Notes: a model not told the origin generated them from the letters alone. A stretch of DNA of 64,000 bases from Candidatus Barnesiella excrementigallinarum (GCA_019114445.1 DXFL01000030.1:107287-171286); one strand, 5' to 3'. Numbered from the stretch's first letter, positions 38,915 to 49,446 are shown. Program-made: numbers and translations.

Positions 38915-40852
38915 CTATTGCTTATTAACCGTTTTTAGAACATCTTCATTTATTTCTACCGGGTATTTTTTATTCAGGTTTTCCACCCATACCTTTTCGA
39001 GGTAGTTTTGGTAATCGGCTGTAACCTGTCCCCGCACATCGGTATAGTCTTCGGGTCTCTTCAACAGTTTGCCCGAAACAAATGCTACCGGCAATTTCTC
39101 ATCGACTTTTGCAGGTTCGCCTTTGAACACCAATTCGTCGATTTTGGCATTCTCGCCCTCGACAAAGAGGCCGCGTTCAACCTTTACCTGTGTCAAGGAA
39201 TCGGTATTAAATTCGCGGGTCAGCACCACAATTACCGAATCGGCATCCAGTTTTTTCAACCGTTTTTTCACGGCCGTAGCCGTAGCTTCGTCACTGCACT
39301 GGATAAGGAATCCTTTATAATGGGGTTTTTCCCATTTGTATTGTTTCTTGTTTTTCTTGAAATATTTCTGCAAGCCTTCGGTATCTTTCGAGGCTTTCTC
39401 CCAAACTTCCCGATTGCTCACTTCAAAAAGCAACATTCCGTCGCGATATTCGTTCATAAGATTTCTGAAATCGGGATATTTATCTTCCAAACAACTTTTT
39501 TCGAAATTCAAGATTTCTTTATCGGACATCTGCCCTATCATGGCTACGATATATTCGGGAGCATTGAAAGTGATATTGCGTCCCTGCGGCAAAAATGCGG
39601 CAAAATCGGCTACCGTATATGCATGGTCCTTGAACGAAAACAAGGGACTTTGATCGTTATGGATAGCGGCTATATACGAAGAATCGACTTTCCCCATCTC
39701 GCGAGCCAAAGTTTCCAATTTTTGTTGTTGAGCACTGTCCAAAGTAAACCCATATTCATCTTTCAATTTCTTCACCATGGCTGCACGAGCCATACCGCCC
39801 CGTTCGTCGCGGGCCATCATGCGCACAATTTCGGAACGAAGTTGCTCAAAAGGTTTAATACCCCGCTTGTCCATCAATTTAATGATATGCCAACCATAAG
39901 CGGTAAGTACCGGCTCGGTAATGTCGCCTTTATTTTTAAGGGCAAAACCTGCATCCTCAAATTCTTTTACAAATTGGCCGCTGCTCACCCACGGCAATTC
40001 GCCGCCCCGCATGGCCGAACCTTTATCCTCCGAACGCTCTTTGGCAAGAGTTGCAAAATCGGCACCGGCTTTCAACTCCTCATAGATAGCCCGAATCTCA
40101 GCTTCCTTTTGGGCTTTCACTTCGTCGGAAGCATTGCGGGGCACCAATATCATAATGTGAGAGAAAAGGTACTCTCCCGGATTGGGACGACGGCTGTGTA
40201 CTTTGATTATATGGAAACCGAACTGGCTCTCCACCACATCGGAAACTTCGCCGGGTTGCAAGGCAAATGCAGCCTTCTCGAAAGGATAAACCGTACGTCC
40301 ACCCCGGATAAAGCCCAAATAACCTTTATTTTGTTTCGAACCGTCTTCGCTATATTTTTCAGCCATAGCGCCAAAATCTTCACCGGCTTTAATCAGATTC
40401 AAAATAGAGTCGGCCTTTTGTTTGGCCGCAGCCCTGTCTTGTGGCATACGGGCATTCAAGCCCACCAAAATATGGCTTACCTCTACATCTTCTTTCATTC
40501 GCTCATAAGCCTCTTGGGCCAAACGGTCATCGACCGATGCGTCAATCAAATAGGGTCTAGCAAGCTCTTCCCGGTAGCCGGCCAATTCGTTCTTAAACGC
40601 AGCAGTCGTATCGATACCCATCGATTCGGCTTCTGCAACTTTCAACTTATAGTTTTTGAATAGCGTAACATACTCGTCAAGCGACTTATGATCTATTTGC
40701 TGCTGGCTGTTTTTATTATAAATGTATTCAAACTCCGATTTGTGAATCTCCTTGTTATTCACTTTCATAATAACCGGATCGACATCCGATGCCAATCCCC
40801 AAGAGCAAAAATTTCCAGCGAACAAAGCCGCTAAAAGCCATTTGTTTTTCAT
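38915..40852 (-). CDS. PpiD/SurA-like peptidyl-prolyl isomerase with two rotamase domains
   Basis: Secreted folding factor for envelope proteins. The ORF-track start is upstream; I use the ATG at 40852 (MKNKWLLAALFAGNFCSWGL), a clean signal peptide, giving 645 residues. Order: SurA-like N-domain (IMKVNNKEIHKSEFEYIYNK), parvulin domain 1 (VEVSHILVGLNARM... SQFGFHIIKVHSRRP), parvulin domain 2 (LFSHIMILVP... TAYGWHIIKLMDKRG). A long C-terminal region of about 290 residues follows, with another weak repeat (KKNKKQYKWEKPHYKGFLIQ). It is the first gene of a six-gene operon running to yaaA. The -7 box at 40931-40938 serves it. Confidence 0.9.
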   Translation of the reverse strand: MKNKWLLAALFAGNFCSWGLASDVDPVIMKVNNKEIHKSEFEYIYNKNSQQQIDHKSLDEYVTLFKNYKLKVAEAESMGIDTTAAFKNELAGYREELARPYLIDASVDDRLAQEAYERMKEDVEVSHILVGLNARMPQDRAAAKQKADSILNLIKAGEDFGAMAEKYSEDGSKQNKGYLGFIRGGRTVYPFEKAAFALQPGEVSDVVESQFGFHIIKVHSRRPNPGEYLFSHIMILVPRNASDEVKAQKEAEIRAIYEELKAGADFATLAKERSEDKGSAMRGGELPWVSSGQFVKEFEDAGFALKNKGDITEPVLTAYGWHIIKLMDKRGIKPFEQLRSEIVRMMARDERGGMARAAMVKKLKDEYGFTLDSAQQQKLETLAREMGKVDSSYIAAIHNDQSPLFSFKDHAYTVADFAAFLPQGRNITFNAPEYIVAMIGQMSDKEILNFEKSCLEDKYPDFRNLMNEYRDGMLLFEVSNREVWEKASKDTEGLQKYFKKNKKQYKWEKPHYKGFLIQCSDEATATAVKKRLKKLDADSVIVVLTREFNTDSLTQVKVERGLFVEGENAKIDELVFKGEPAKVDEKLPVAFVSGKLLKRPEDYTDVRGQVTADYQNYLEKVWVENLNKKYPVEINEDVLKTVNKQ

Positions 40853-40911
40853 CGTGTTATGCGTTATGTTTTTTATGGAGACCCAACAGTCTCGAGTTAT
40901 CAAAAAAAATA

Positions 40912-40972
40912 ATACACTATTTTAACGTCCCAAATATAATAAAATTATATGGCAATCGGTAAAATAGTGTAT
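40912..40972 (-). terminator. Probable guaB terminator overlapping the next promoter
   Basis: ATACACTATTTTA (40912-40924) and TAAAATAGTGTAT (40960-40972) form a perfect 13-base inverted repeat. A 7-base inner stem (ATATAAT/ATTATAT) occupies much of the 35-base loop. On the minus strand T-rich sequence (ending TTTTTTTT) follows at once, as for a terminator of guaB, which stops at 41008. The -7 box of the downstream isomerase operon lies within the loop. Confidence 0.55.
40931..40938 (-). promoter_or_regulatory. Promoter -7 box of the PpiC/SurA/OstA/mutL operon
   Basis: Minus strand TATATTTG matches TAnnTTTG, with transcription expected to start near 40924 and a leader of about 70 bases. It lies inside the loop of the inverted repeat at 40912-40972. 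A -33 TTTG is not evident. Confidence 0.5.
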
Positions 40973-41007
40973 CATTCCCAAAAATATGTTTCTTTCGCTA
41001 CCGGGGA

Positions 41008-42567
<1,560 letters not shown>

Positions 42568-42652
42568 TTATTGTTGAGTAATGGAGTTGAAAAACTATAC
42601 CAACAGCCCAAAGATTAACCGAATGCGGGATTTGCCCCAATAGCTAATCCCA

Positions 42653-42694
42653 TAAAAAAAACATCGGGGGCTGCCGCAATCGACTGCCCCCAAT
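42653..42694 (-). terminator. Rho-independent terminator of recQ
   Basis: On the minus strand ATTGGGGGC pairs with GCCCCCGAT (one G-T) around a 14-base loop, followed closely by eight T residues. It lies 20 bases past the recQ stop. Confidence 0.85.
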
Positions 42695-42714
42695 GCTATG
42701 AATATTTATTCTTT

Positions 42715-44895
42715 TCAATTTCCCATCTCCGAGAGGAATTTGATACGGATCAACCGTATCTCCTCTTCGCTGTATTCCATACCAAACTCTTCGATGGCAT
42801 CTTCGAGACTGTCGCTTTCGCTCTCTTTGAAATATTCGAAAATATCGTCGATATGTTCGTCGTCCATAATCTCGTGCAAGAAATAGTCGATATTGATTTT
42901 GGTACCCGAATAGACAATCGCCTCTATCTCGTCGAGCAATTCGCCAAATTCCAATCCTTTCGATTCGGCCAACTCATCAAGAGCTATTTTGCGGTCGATG
43001 GCTTGGATAATCGACACTTTCAACTTCGATTTGTTGGCTACGGTACGCACTCTCAAATCTTCGGGGCGTTCTATCTCGTTTTCCTCCACATGAGCCTTGA
43101 TCACCTTCACAAACTCCTCGCCATAACGTTTTGCCTTACCGGCTCCCACACCGGGTATATTTTGCAGCTCTTCGAGGGTGATGGGATAGGTTGTTGCCAT
43201 AGCCTCCAACGATGGATCTTGGAAAATCACATAAGGCGGTAGTTCCAAACGTTTGGCTATTTTTTTGCGAAGGTCTTTCAAGATCGAATACAATTCGGGG
43301 TCGACGGCGCACGAAGCTCCCCCTTTCATGGGTACTTCTTCTTCCACCTCTTCGAAATCGACATCTTTCACAATTTTGAACGATACCGGATTTTTCAAAA
43401 ATGCGTGTCCGGCTTTCGTCACCTTCAACAATCCGTAATTTTCAATATCTTTATCGATATAACCGGCAATCAACGCCTGACGGATAACCGCATTCCACGT
43501 ACGATCATCTTCGCCCTGTCCGCTTCCAAAAACTTCCAAGTCTTCGTGCTGATAGGAAAGCACCTGACTGGTCTCTTTCCCCAACAAAACGTCGATTACA
43601 TATTCGGCTTTGAATTTTTCTTTCAGTGCAATAACGGTTTCGAGAACCGCACAAAGTTGATCTTTTGCTTCCACTTGTTTTTTAGGATTTAGGCAATTAT
43701 CGCAATTTCCACAATTATCTTCTTCATACTCCTCGCCAAAGTAATGCAGCAGGATTTTGCGACGGCAGAGCGACGACTCGGCATAGGCGGCAGTCTCCAA
43801 CAACAGTTGTTTGCCAATCTCCTGCTCGGCAATAGGTTTCCCCTGCATGAATTTTTCGAGTTTCTGCAAGTCTTTATTGATATAGAAGGTTATGCACTGG
43901 CCTTCACCCCCGTCTCGCCCGGCTCGCCCGGTCTCTTGGTAATAGCCTTCGAGACTCTTGGGTATATCGTAGTGTATGACATACCTTACATCGGGTTTGT
44001 CTATCCCCATACCAAAAGCTATCGTAGCAACAATTACATCGATTTTTTCCAACAAAAATGCATCTTGGTTTTGTGTACGGGTAGTAGAATCCATTCCGGC
44101 ATGATAGGGCAAGGCTCGAATTCCGTTTACTTGTAACAGTTCGGCCAACTCCTCGACTTTTTTCCGGCTGAGGCAGTAGATAATGCCCGACTTACCTTCT
44201 TGCGATTTGATATATTTTATAATGTCTTTATCGATATTGGCGGTCTTGGGCCGCACTTCATAGTAAAGGTTGGGACGATTGAACGACGATTTGAATACCG
44301 CCGCATCCAACATACCCAGATTCTTTTGAATATCGTGTTGTACCTTTGGCGTGGCAGTTGCCGTGAGAGCAATAACCGGCCGCACCCCTATTTCGTTTAT
44401 AATGGGGCGTATCCGCCTGTATTCGGGACGGAAATCGTGACCCCATTCCGAAATACAGTGCGCTTCGTCCACCGCATAAAACGACACATTCACTTGCCGG
44501 AGGAAATCGATATTCTCCTCTTTGGTCAACGATTCGGGCGCGACGTAAAGCAATTTGGTCTTACCCGACAGGATATCGGTTTTCACCTGATCTATCGCGG
44601 CTTTATTCAGCGAAGAGTTTATAAAATGAGCCACGCCGTCCTCGGCGCTGAAATTCCGCATGGCATCGACCTGATTTTTCATCAAGGCAATCAAGGGCGA
44701 GATAACCACGGCTGTCCCGTCCAAGATAAGTGAGGGCAATTGATAACAGAGCGATTTTCCCCCTCCGGTAGGCATCAATACAAATGTATCTTTCCCGGCG
44801 AGTAAATTTCTGATAATTGCTTCCTGATTTCCCTTGAATGTATCGAATCCGAAATTCCTTTTCAGTTCCTCAGTCAAATTTACTTCTTTTGCCAT
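42715..44895 (-). CDS. recQ: ATP-dependent DNA helicase RecQ
   Basis: 3'-5' DNA helicase acting in recombination and replication-fork repair. The 726-residue protein has Walker A MPTGGGKSLCYQLP, DEAH box DEAHCISEWGHDFRPEY (motif II and the aromatic-rich loop), and motif VI QETGRAGRDGGEG. The zinc-binding site has Cys residues in CRRKILLHYF and CGNCDNC. A winged-helix RQC domain (about 410-510) and an HRDC domain (about 535-610; LQNIPGVGAGKAKRYGEEF) follow. The C-terminal extension of about 110 residues, acidic and helical, goes beyond E. coli RecQ (609) and is common in Bacteroidota. A full promoter lies in the 103-base gap after clpX, so recQ can be expressed separately. Confidence 0.96.
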   Translation of the reverse strand: MAKEVNLTEELKRNFGFDTFKGNQEAIIRNLLAGKDTFVLMPTGGGKSLCYQLPSLILDGTAVVISPLIALMKNQVDAMRNFSAEDGVAHFINSSLNKAAIDQVKTDILSGKTKLLYVAPESLTKEENIDFLRQVNVSFYAVDEAHCISEWGHDFRPEYRRIRPIINEIGVRPVIALTATATPKVQHDIQKNLGMLDAAVFKSSFNRPNLYYEVRPKTANIDKDIIKYIKSQEGKSGIIYCLSRKKVEELAELLQVNGIRALPYHAGMDSTTRTQNQDAFLLEKIDVIVATIAFGMGIDKPDVRYVIHYDIPKSLEGYYQETGRAGRDGGEGQCITFYINKDLQKLEKFMQGKPIAEQEIGKQLLLETAAYAESSLCRRKILLHYFGEEYEEDNCGNCDNCLNPKKQVEAKDQLCAVLETVIALKEKFKAEYVIDVLLGKETSQVLSYQHEDLEVFGSGQGEDDRTWNAVIRQALIAGYIDKDIENYGLLKVTKAGHAFLKNPVSFKIVKDVDFEEVEEEVPMKGGASCAVDPELYSILKDLRKKIAKRLELPPYVIFQDPSLEAMATTYPITLEELQNIPGVGAGKAKRYGEEFVKVIKAHVEENEIERPEDLRVRTVANKSKLKVSIIQAIDRKIALDELAESKGLEFGELLDEIEAIVYSGTKINIDYFLHEIMDDEHIDDIFEYFKESESDSLEDAIEEFGMEYSEEEIRLIRIKFLSEMGN

Positions 44896-44949
44896 ACGGT
44901 TCTCTCTTTCTCGTTATGTGTGTTTAACCGACGAGTTTTATCGGTCAAA

Positions 44950-44982
44950 CAAATTTATAAACAACTCTGCCTAATTACCAAA
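44950..44982 (-). promoter_or_regulatory. Promoter of recQ
   Basis: Minus strand TTTG (44982-44979), 21 bases, TAAATTTG (44957-44950): both elements and spacing match the Bacteroidota consensus. Start of transcription near 44943, about 48 bases before the recQ ATG. Confidence 0.7.
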
Positions 44983-44998
44983 TTTTCTTGTCGTTTTT

Positions 44999-46225
44999 TT
45001 ATGCGGTTAATAGTTTTGCTTTTTCCAATTTTTTCTCGGCGTAACCACGTGTAATGTGAAGTTTCTTTTTCGACGACGAAGGTGTCTCGTACATGGCATC
45101 CATCATGATCGATTCGACGATCGAGCGTAATCCACGGGCTCCCAATTTAAACTCTATGGCCTTATCGACTACATAATCGAGCATATCGTCGTCGAAAGTC
45201 AGCTTCACGCCATCTATATCGAAGAGTTTGACATACTGTTTGATAATCGAATTTTTAGGTTCTACCAATATTCGGCGCAAAGCCTCCCTGTCGAGGGGTT
45301 GCAAGTAGGTGAGGATTGGCAACCGACCTATAATTTCGGGAATAAGGCCAAACGATTTCAAATCTTGCGGGGCAATATATTGCAACAGATTTTCCCGATC
45401 GATACGACTATTGCTGCCACCACCATTGTAACCTACCACATGGGTATTCAGGCGCATGGCAATCTTGCGCTCGATACCGTCGAAAGCGCCGCCACAGATA
45501 TACAGTATATTTTTGGTATTGACCGGGATCATCTTCTGTTCGGGGTGCTTGCGCCCTCCTTGTGGCGGAACGTTCACGATAGAGCCTTCCAAAAGTTTCA
45601 ACAAGCCCTGTTGCACACCTTCGCCGCTCACATCGCGCGTAATCGACGGATTGTCGCTCTTACGGGCTATTTTGTCTATCTCGTCGATAAAAACGATACC
45701 TCGCTCGGCAGCCTCCACGTCATAATCGGCCACTTGCAACAATCGTGTAAGAATGCTCTCTATATCCTCCCCCACATAGCCGGCCTCGGTCAATACGGTG
45801 GCATCGACAATGGTAAAAGGCACTTTCAGCAACCGGGCTATGGTCTTTGCCAACAATGTCTTACCCGTACCGGTGGGGCCTACCATGATGATATTCGACT
45901 TTTCAATCTCCACATCATCGCTATCGGCCACCTGCATGATACGTTTGTAGTGATTATAGACCGACACCGCCAAATAGCGTTTGGCATCGTCCTGCCCGAT
46001 TACATATTGGTCGAGAAAACTTTTTATCTCGTCGGGTTTGGGCAAATCTTCTCGCGAAACGACCCACTTCGAGTTTTTCTTTCTTTTTTTATTCAAATAC
46101 TCTTCGGAGAGGAGATAAGCCTGCTCGGCACATTCGTCACAAATACAGCCGTCGCGGCCGGGCATCAGCAGCCGCACTTCGTTTTCTCCCCTTCCACAAA
46201 AGCTACATTTTTCGCCTTTCGCCAT
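44999..46225 (-). CDS. clpX: ATP-dependent Clp protease ATP-binding subunit ClpX
   Basis: AAA+ unfoldase that feeds tagged proteins into ClpP. The 408-residue protein has the N-terminal zinc-binding domain ([11 protein letters not shown]... [10 protein letters not shown]), Walker [14 protein letters not shown], pore loop GYVGEDIES, Walker B with [11 protein letters not shown], and the C-terminal small AAA domain ([20 protein letters not shown]). The IGF-type loop that docks to ClpP is not obvious by eye but may be within residues 255-275. It starts only 3 bases after clpP ends, so they are translated from one mRNA. Length is normal. Confidence 0.97.
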   Translation of the reverse strand: MAKGEKCSFCGRGENEVRLLMPGRDGCICDECAEQAYLLSEEYLNKKRKKNSKWVVSREDLPKPDEIKSFLDQYVIGQDDAKRYLAVSVYNHYKRIMQVADSDDVEIEKSNIIMVGPTGTGKTLLAKTIARLLKVPFTIVDATVLTEAGYVGEDIESILTRLLQVADYDVEAAERGIVFIDEIDKIARKSDNPSITRDVSGEGVQQGLLKLLEGSIVNVPPQGGRKHPEQKMIPVNTKNILYICGGAFDGIERKIAMRLNTHVVGYNGGGSNSRIDRENLLQYIAPQDLKSFGLIPEIIGRLPILTYLQPLDREALRRILVEPKNSIIKQYVKLFDIDGVKLTFDDDMLDYVVDKAIEFKLGARGLRSIVESIMMDAMYETPSSSKKKLHITRGYAEKKLEKAKLLTA

Positions 46226-46228
46226 CGC

Positions 46229-46906
46229 TTACATCATTTTCTTCGATTTCACCAATACGTCGTCGATCATACCATACTCTTTGGCTTCGAGGGCTGTCAT
46301 CCAATAGTCACGATCGGAATCTTTCTCGACCCGTTCGTAGGTATTCCCCGAGTGGTCGGCTATAATCGTATAGAGTTCTTTTTTAAGTTTTTGTATTTCA
46401 CGTGCCGTAATTTCTATATCCGAAGCCTGACCTTGCGCACCGCCCATCGGTTGATGTATCATCACCCGCGAGTGTTTCAAGGCAAAGCGTTTCCCTTTGG
46501 TACCGGCAACCAGCAGCACGGCACCCATCGAGGCTGCCATGCCGGTGCAGATGGTCGATACATCGCAACTGATAAACTGCATGGTGTCGTAAATTCCCAA
46601 CCCGGCATATACCGAGCCGCCCGGTGTATTGAAATAGATAGATATATCTTTGCCGGGATCGGCCGAATCGAGATAGAGCAGTTGAGCCTCTATCACATTC
46701 GAAGTATAATCGTCGATGGGTGTTCCCAAAAAGATGATGCGGTCCATCATCAAACGCGAAAACACGTCCATCTGGGTCACATTCAACTGCCGCTCTTCCA
46801 TAATGGAGGGAGAGAGATAGCTGCTGGTAAATTGTGCATATTGATCGAGGGCAAGTCCGTTCATGCCCAAATGTTTCACTGCATAATTTCTAAAATCGTT
46901 AGTCAT
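46229..46906 (-). CDS. clpP: ATP-dependent Clp protease proteolytic subunit ClpP
   Basis: Tetradecameric serine protease working with ClpX. The 225-residue protein has a longer N-terminus than E. coli ClpP (207), probably processed. The catalytic triad is Ser126 in GMAASMGAV, His151 in RVMIHQPMGG, and Asp200 in DRDYWMTA; spacings of 25 and 49 are those of E. coli ClpP. It is the first gene of clpP-clpX, behind a strong promoter. The trigger factor gene is directly upstream but ends in a terminator. Confidence 0.97.
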   Translation of the reverse strand: MTNDFRNYAVKHLGMNGLALDQYAQFTSSYLSPSIMEERQLNVTQMDVFSRLMMDRIIFLGTPIDDYTSNVIEAQLLYLDSADPGKDISIYFNTPGGSVYAGLGIYDTMQFISCDVSTICTGMAASMGAVLLVAGTKGKRFALKHSRVMIHQPMGGAQGQASDIEITAREIQKLKKELYTIIADHSGNTYERVEKDSDRDYWMTALEAKEYGMIDDVLVKSKKMM

Positions 46907-46948
46907 AATTATTGTTTTTTTAATTGTTTTTCAAACCCTATTTTCAGT

Positions 46949-46981
46949 CAAAGATATAAATAAAAACAATTATACCCCAAA
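46949..46981 (-). promoter_or_regulatory. Promoter of clpPX
   Basis: Minus strand TTTG (46981-46978), 21 bases, TATCTTTG (46956-46949). Good match to the consensus; transcription would start near 46942, about 36 bases before clpP. Confidence 0.7.
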
Positions 46982-47086
46982 TAAAAATAGGAGTCCGGGA
47001 CTTTTTTGCGGGCTTCTTTCACAAAAAATAATACATCACAGCGGCAACGTAGCCCCAACGGGTCGATTGCCATAACTGGGAAGGAA

Positions 47087-47123
47087 GAAAAAGAGCCCCG
47101 AATGGGAATGTATTCGGGGCTCT
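47087..47123 (-). terminator. Rho-independent terminator of tig
   Basis: AGAGCCCCGAAT pairs perfectly with ATTCGGGGCTCT around an 8-base loop, followed on the minus strand by TTTTTC. It is 25 bases beyond the tig stop codon. Confidence 0.9.
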
Positions 47124-47147
47124 ATATCAGCATTTTATCTTAGTTTG

Positions 47148-48509
47148 TTATTCAGCCGGCTCGAACATTTTTTGGAATTTCTCCATGGTCACTTCTTTAT
47201 CCGAAAGGGTTACCGATTCTTTGATAGCCATTTGGATTTTCTGTTCGGTAGCTTGGTCGATAAGACGCGAGCGCGACTCTTTGCTCGAAAGCATCTCTTT
47301 GGCGTAGCGTTCGAGAACATCGTCGGGCACACCGGTCATGCCATATTGAGCGAACTGACTTGCAGCCACGCGTTTTGCCAAAGCCAACAGGTCGGCATCG
47401 TCGACATGAATATCGAACTGTTTCACAATTTGCTCTTTAATCAACTGCCACTTCAAGTCGGGAACCATCTTGACGAAATCGTCGTCGATAGTTTCGGCTT
47501 TGCGGTTTTTATCGGTAGCCAGCAGCCAGCGTTTCAAGAAGGCTTCGGGCAATTCAAATTCGCCTACGGCTTTTTCGATGGCAGCACGGGCATCGATCGA
47601 GAATTTATAATCGCTCTCGGGACGCAACTGAGCGGCAATCATTTCGCGCAGTTTGGCAAAATATTCCTCTTCGCTCTTCACGGCGTCTTTGCCAAATACA
47701 TTGTCAAAGAGTTCCTGATTCAACTCGGCGGGTTGCAAATGAGTAATATCGGTTACTGTCATTTCAAAATTCGATGTCACATTGGCAGCTTGCTCTTTGT
47801 CGATATTCAACATCGAAGCCAATTCGGCAGCCGAAGCATTGCAACTCTTCGAAGGATTGAACATTACTTTGTCGCCTTTCTTTACACCGGCAAATTTAGC
47901 TTTCTCCTTATCGTCCTTGAAGTAAGCCGGCGAAACGATGGTGCTTTCGACTGTAATGCCGCCTTCCACGGGGGTGCCTTTTTTCACCATCTCGACCATC
48001 GAACCTTTAATAAGGTCACGCTCGTCGGTCGACTCCTCAACCGAAACTTGTTTACCGAAGCGGGACAAGAACGATTCGTTTTGGCGTTTCACCATGTCGT
48101 CGTCGACAGTAATCGTATAATAAGGTACTTTTATTTTTTTATCGATTTTCACATTCAATTCGGGAGCCAAAGCCACATCAAAGCGGAATGTAAAATCGTC
48201 TTGTGCGTCCAAATCGACCGTCATGTCCTCGGCAGTCATCGGCTCGCCCAAAATATTGAGTTTGTTGTCACGAATGTAATTGTAAAGAGCTTCCGAAACC
48301 AATCGGTTAATTTCTTCAACCCGTACCGATTTTCCAAACATCTTCATCAGTATGCTGAAAGGCACTTTCCCTTTTCTGAAACCGGGGATATTGGCTTTTT
48401 GGCCATAAGCGCGAAGCGACTTAGCCACTTTTTCCTGATAATCGGCTTGCGAAATTTCAATCGAAATCACGGCGTTCAGGTTGTCGGTGTTTTGATGTGA
48501 AACGTTCAT
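47148..48509 (-). CDS. tig: Trigger factor, ribosome-associated chaperone
   Basis: Chaperone that binds at the ribosomal exit tunnel and shields nascent chains. The 453-residue protein has the ribosome-binding N-domain with signature PGFRKGKVPFSIL near residue 45. A middle region corresponds to the FKBP-like domain (about 150-240; STDERDLIKGSMVEMVKKG, GVKKGDKVMF), where few classical isomerase residues are visible. A long helical C-domain follows (about 250-430). The sequence starts at a good ATG behind a complete promoter. Tig, clpP and clpX are adjacent in the same order in many bacteria; here a terminator separates tig from clpPX. Confidence 0.95.
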   Translation of the reverse strand: MNVSHQNTDNLNAVISIEISQADYQEKVAKSLRAYGQKANIPGFRKGKVPFSILMKMFGKSVRVEEINRLVSEALYNYIRDNKLNILGEPMTAEDMTVDLDAQDDFTFRFDVALAPELNVKIDKKIKVPYYTITVDDDMVKRQNESFLSRFGKQVSVEESTDERDLIKGSMVEMVKKGTPVEGGITVESTIVSPAYFKDDKEKAKFAGVKKGDKVMFNPSKSCNASAAELASMLNIDKEQAANVTSNFEMTVTDITHLQPAELNQELFDNVFGKDAVKSEEEYFAKLREMIAAQLRPESDYKFSIDARAAIEKAVGEFELPEAFLKRWLLATDKNRKAETIDDDFVKMVPDLKWQLIKEQIVKQFDIHVDDADLLALAKRVAASQFAQYGMTGVPDDVLERYAKEMLSSKESRSRLIDQATEQKIQMAIKESVTLSDKEVTMEKFQKMFEPAE

Positions 48510-48585
48510 TCTTATGATTTTAATTTAAATTAGACTCAAATTTTACTCTCCAATTTCCACAAAAAGCGTGCAAATTTTGAGAGCG

Positions 48586-48616
48586 CAAAATTAGTGCTTA
48601 TCTTTCGATAATCAAA
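48586..48616 (-). promoter_or_regulatory. Promoter of tig
   Basis: Minus strand TTTG (48616-48613), 19 bases, TAATTTTG (48593-48586). Transcription near 48579 would give a leader of about 70 bases. Confidence 0.65.
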
Positions 48617-48699
48617 TTATTATTAAATTTTTTCTTTCTGTTGCAAAAGGGAACCCGCCTATGACGGGAAGGGAGGCGAAATTCACACGGACAATTCCC

Positions 48700-49161
48700 C
48701 TACTTCGTATCGGCCATCAGCTCTTCGAAGAAATCATCGAGCTCCTTATCCATTTTTTCCCAAAAATCGTCTTGCAGATAGACATTCTCGTCATCGAGAG
48801 TAATCAAATCGGCCACAGGCTCCATATCGTTATCGACCAACACTACCGAAAACGGGTGTATCACGTCCAACGAATGCAGCGACTTGTTCACTTCGTCCTG
48901 TGCCAACACCTCTCTTAACAGAGCAATAAGAGCTGCATTGGAAGGCTCATTGTCGTTAGCCTCTCGCCATTCGTCAAGGGCTTCGATAGTCGACTGCGCC
49001 AAAAGGGTTTCGGCATCGTCAAAAACAGAAAAAAGCTGCTCGTCATATTTCACCTGCACATACATATCGGTTAACGTCATCGCCTCTGTGCGGGCTTTTT
49101 CAACAGCCGTACAAAAGGTCCCGCACATTGCAGAGAAAAGTGTTAATTCCGAATCTTTCAT
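48700..49161 (-). CDS. Unrecognised acidic cytoplasmic protein
   Basis: I do not recognise the family. The protein is 153 residues if started at MKDSELTLFSAMCGTF (49161), which I prefer: the ORF-track start at 49170 would leave almost no leader after the predicted transcription start. There is no signal peptide or membrane segment. It is strongly acidic with a helical N-terminal half (AVEKARTEAMTLTDMYVQVK, ALIALLREVLAQDEV) and an Asp/Glu-rich end (FWEKMDKELDDFFEELMAD). A textbook promoter directly upstream supports a real gene. It lies between tig and the divergent Phe/Tyr operon, and no functional link with either is apparent. Confidence 0.75.
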   Translation of the reverse strand: MKDSELTLFSAMCGTFCTAVEKARTEAMTLTDMYVQVKYDEQLFSVFDDAETLLAQSTIEALDEWREANDNEPSNAALIALLREVLAQDEVNKSLHSLDVIHPFSVVLVDNDMEPVADLITLDDENVYLQDDFWEKMDKELDDFFEELMADTK

Positions 49162-49183
49162 AAACCACACATTTATTTGACTT

Positions 49184-49215
49184 CAAAGATAGCGAAAGGT
49201 GAGCGCAGAGGCAAA
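49184..49215 (-). promoter_or_regulatory. Promoter of the acidic protein gene
   Basis: Minus strand TTTG (49215-49212), 20 bases, TATCTTTG (49191-49184). Very good match; transcription near 49177 leaves a leader of about 16 bases before the ATG at 49161. Confidence 0.7.
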
Positions 49216-49415
49216 TCGAAAACATAGTTTTCAAGTTTGCCCTATGCCGAACCGCATCCTATTTTCTACAAAGATAGTGAAAAATTTGGCAGATATTGTC
49301 GTTAGCCTGTTTTTTTCTTACATCAAACCGATGAATCGGAAAAAGCAAAATTTCGCCACCCAAAAACAGCCGAATAAAAAAAATCTCTGTTTCTTTAAAA
49401 ATAAATATCTTTTTG
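49216..49415. other. Intergenic stretch between divergent promoters
   Basis: About 200 AT-rich bases between the minus-strand promoter at 49184-49215 and the plus-strand promoter at 49416-49446; the whole gene-free stretch is 49162-49473. Overlapping ORFs on both strands exist in the track but look like chance frames. I see no other structured element. Confidence 0.5.
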
Positions 49416-49446
49416 TTTGGATTAAAAAATGATTTCATTACATTTG
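49416..49446 (+). promoter_or_regulatory. Promoter of the Phe/Tyr operon and its leader
   Basis: TTTG (49416-49419), 19 bases, TACATTTG (49439-49446) match both consensus elements. Transcription should start near 49453, about 20 bases before the leader peptide ATG. Confidence 0.75.

Noticed and set aside
48640-48675. Possible terminator after the acidic protein gene (CCCG...CGGG)
   Set aside because: Only a four-base stem can be formed and the T-run on the minus strand is distant, so it is not better than chance.
49199-49432. 77-residue plus-strand ORF and overlapping 89-residue minus-strand ORF (49259-49528)
   Set aside because: Both are Lys/Phe/Asn-rich chance frames in AT-rich control DNA. 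They overlap each other, the plus-strand promoter and (for the minus ORF) the leader peptide, and show no recognisable domain.
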